This document shows positions 63,955 through 64,000 of a DNA stretch of 64,000 nt, piece by piece (positions within the stretch are counted from its first letter, which is position 1; the number at the start of each line of letters is the position of its first letter). A program made the translations under genes and the position numbers. The stretch comes from Microbacterium sp. SORGH_AS_1204. Lineage in GTDB: Bacteria; Actinomycetota; Actinomycetes; Actinomycetales; Microbacteriaceae. The notes under the pieces are model-generated. The model worked only from the letters and a program-made list of their open reading frames with translations. It was not told where the DNA came from and searched no databases. The stretch spans positions 3,534,001 to 3,598,000 of the forward strand of contig NZ_JAUTBD010000001.1 of the NCBI RefSeq assembly GCF_030818935.1, read 5' to 3'.

Positions 63955-64000
63955 GCCTTCCCCCGCACCCGTCGCCGGGCAAGGGGCCTGTCGCAGCGAC

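Overview
The window is a 64-kb piece of a high-GC actinobacterial chromosome spanning the replication origin. Gene content and order (fhaA-fhaB-pstP-rodA-pbpA-pknA-pknB, crgA, gyrA-gyrB-recF-dnaN-dnaA, rpmH-rnpA-yidD-yidC-jag-rsmG, parA-parB, trxA-trxB-murJ), a class E sortase, a DUF6049 protein and many candidate leaderless starts point to Microbacteriaceae, most likely Microbacterium or a close relative. The genus is inferred from gene order and family resemblance, not from a search.

Layout. 1-1534: an unidentified reading frame that runs into the 3' end of a tRNA-Leu gene is split by a complete 1,240-bp IS256-family (IS1249-type) element with 27-bp perfect inverted repeats and an 8-bp target duplication. 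1687-10614: the cell-wall growth and Ser/Thr kinase operon; rodA carries an apparent one-base insertion. 10586-16358: PabA/TrpG-class amidotransferase, class E sortase, CrgA, rhomboid, cyclophilin, YbaK, Nudix, tRNA-Ala, tRNA-Ile and DUF3566. 16355-25908 (minus strand): gyrA, gyrB, DciA-like DUF721, recF, dnaN and dnaA. The dnaN-dnaA gap (24031-24433) has DnaA boxes and five GTTAAC hexamers and is the likely oriC. 26203-29269: rpmH to rsmG. 29270-35320: about 6 kb without a recognisable chromosomal gene, holding six perfect parS cores plus one degenerate copy, decaying tandem repeats and an IS5-family insertion. 35329-37653: parA, parB and a small conserved gene.

37654-46649 carries a 56-bp-period repeat array, thioredoxin and its reductase, murJ, DUF6049, a methyltransferase and the CCA-adding enzyme. 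46727-53147 holds a PadR/HAAS membrane-protein module, a GAF regulator, an NAD-dependent aldehyde dehydrogenase and DUF779. The right end is accessory: a secreted protein coupled to a small membrane protein, a deletion scar joining an ABC ATPase to a LuxR-type regulator, a SAM methyltransferase, an ATP-grasp ligase overlapping an O-acetylhomoserine sulfhydrylase-like enzyme, an LLM flavin monooxygenase, and a cell-wall M14 carboxypeptidase ending in an LARTG sorting signal.

The parts connect. PknA/PknB, PstP and the FHA proteins form a phosphorylation circuit for RodA/PbpA-driven wall growth. MurJ supplies lipid II, and CrgA links to division. ParA/ParB with the parS cluster segregates the origin. 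The class E sortase is a plausible anchor for the LARTG carboxypeptidase 48 kb away. The least described parts are the secreted protein/membrane partner pair, the ATP-grasp/sulfhydrylase/monooxygenase cluster, the gene-free parS region, the GTTAAC cluster in oriC and a window-wide excess of the heptamer GGATGCC.
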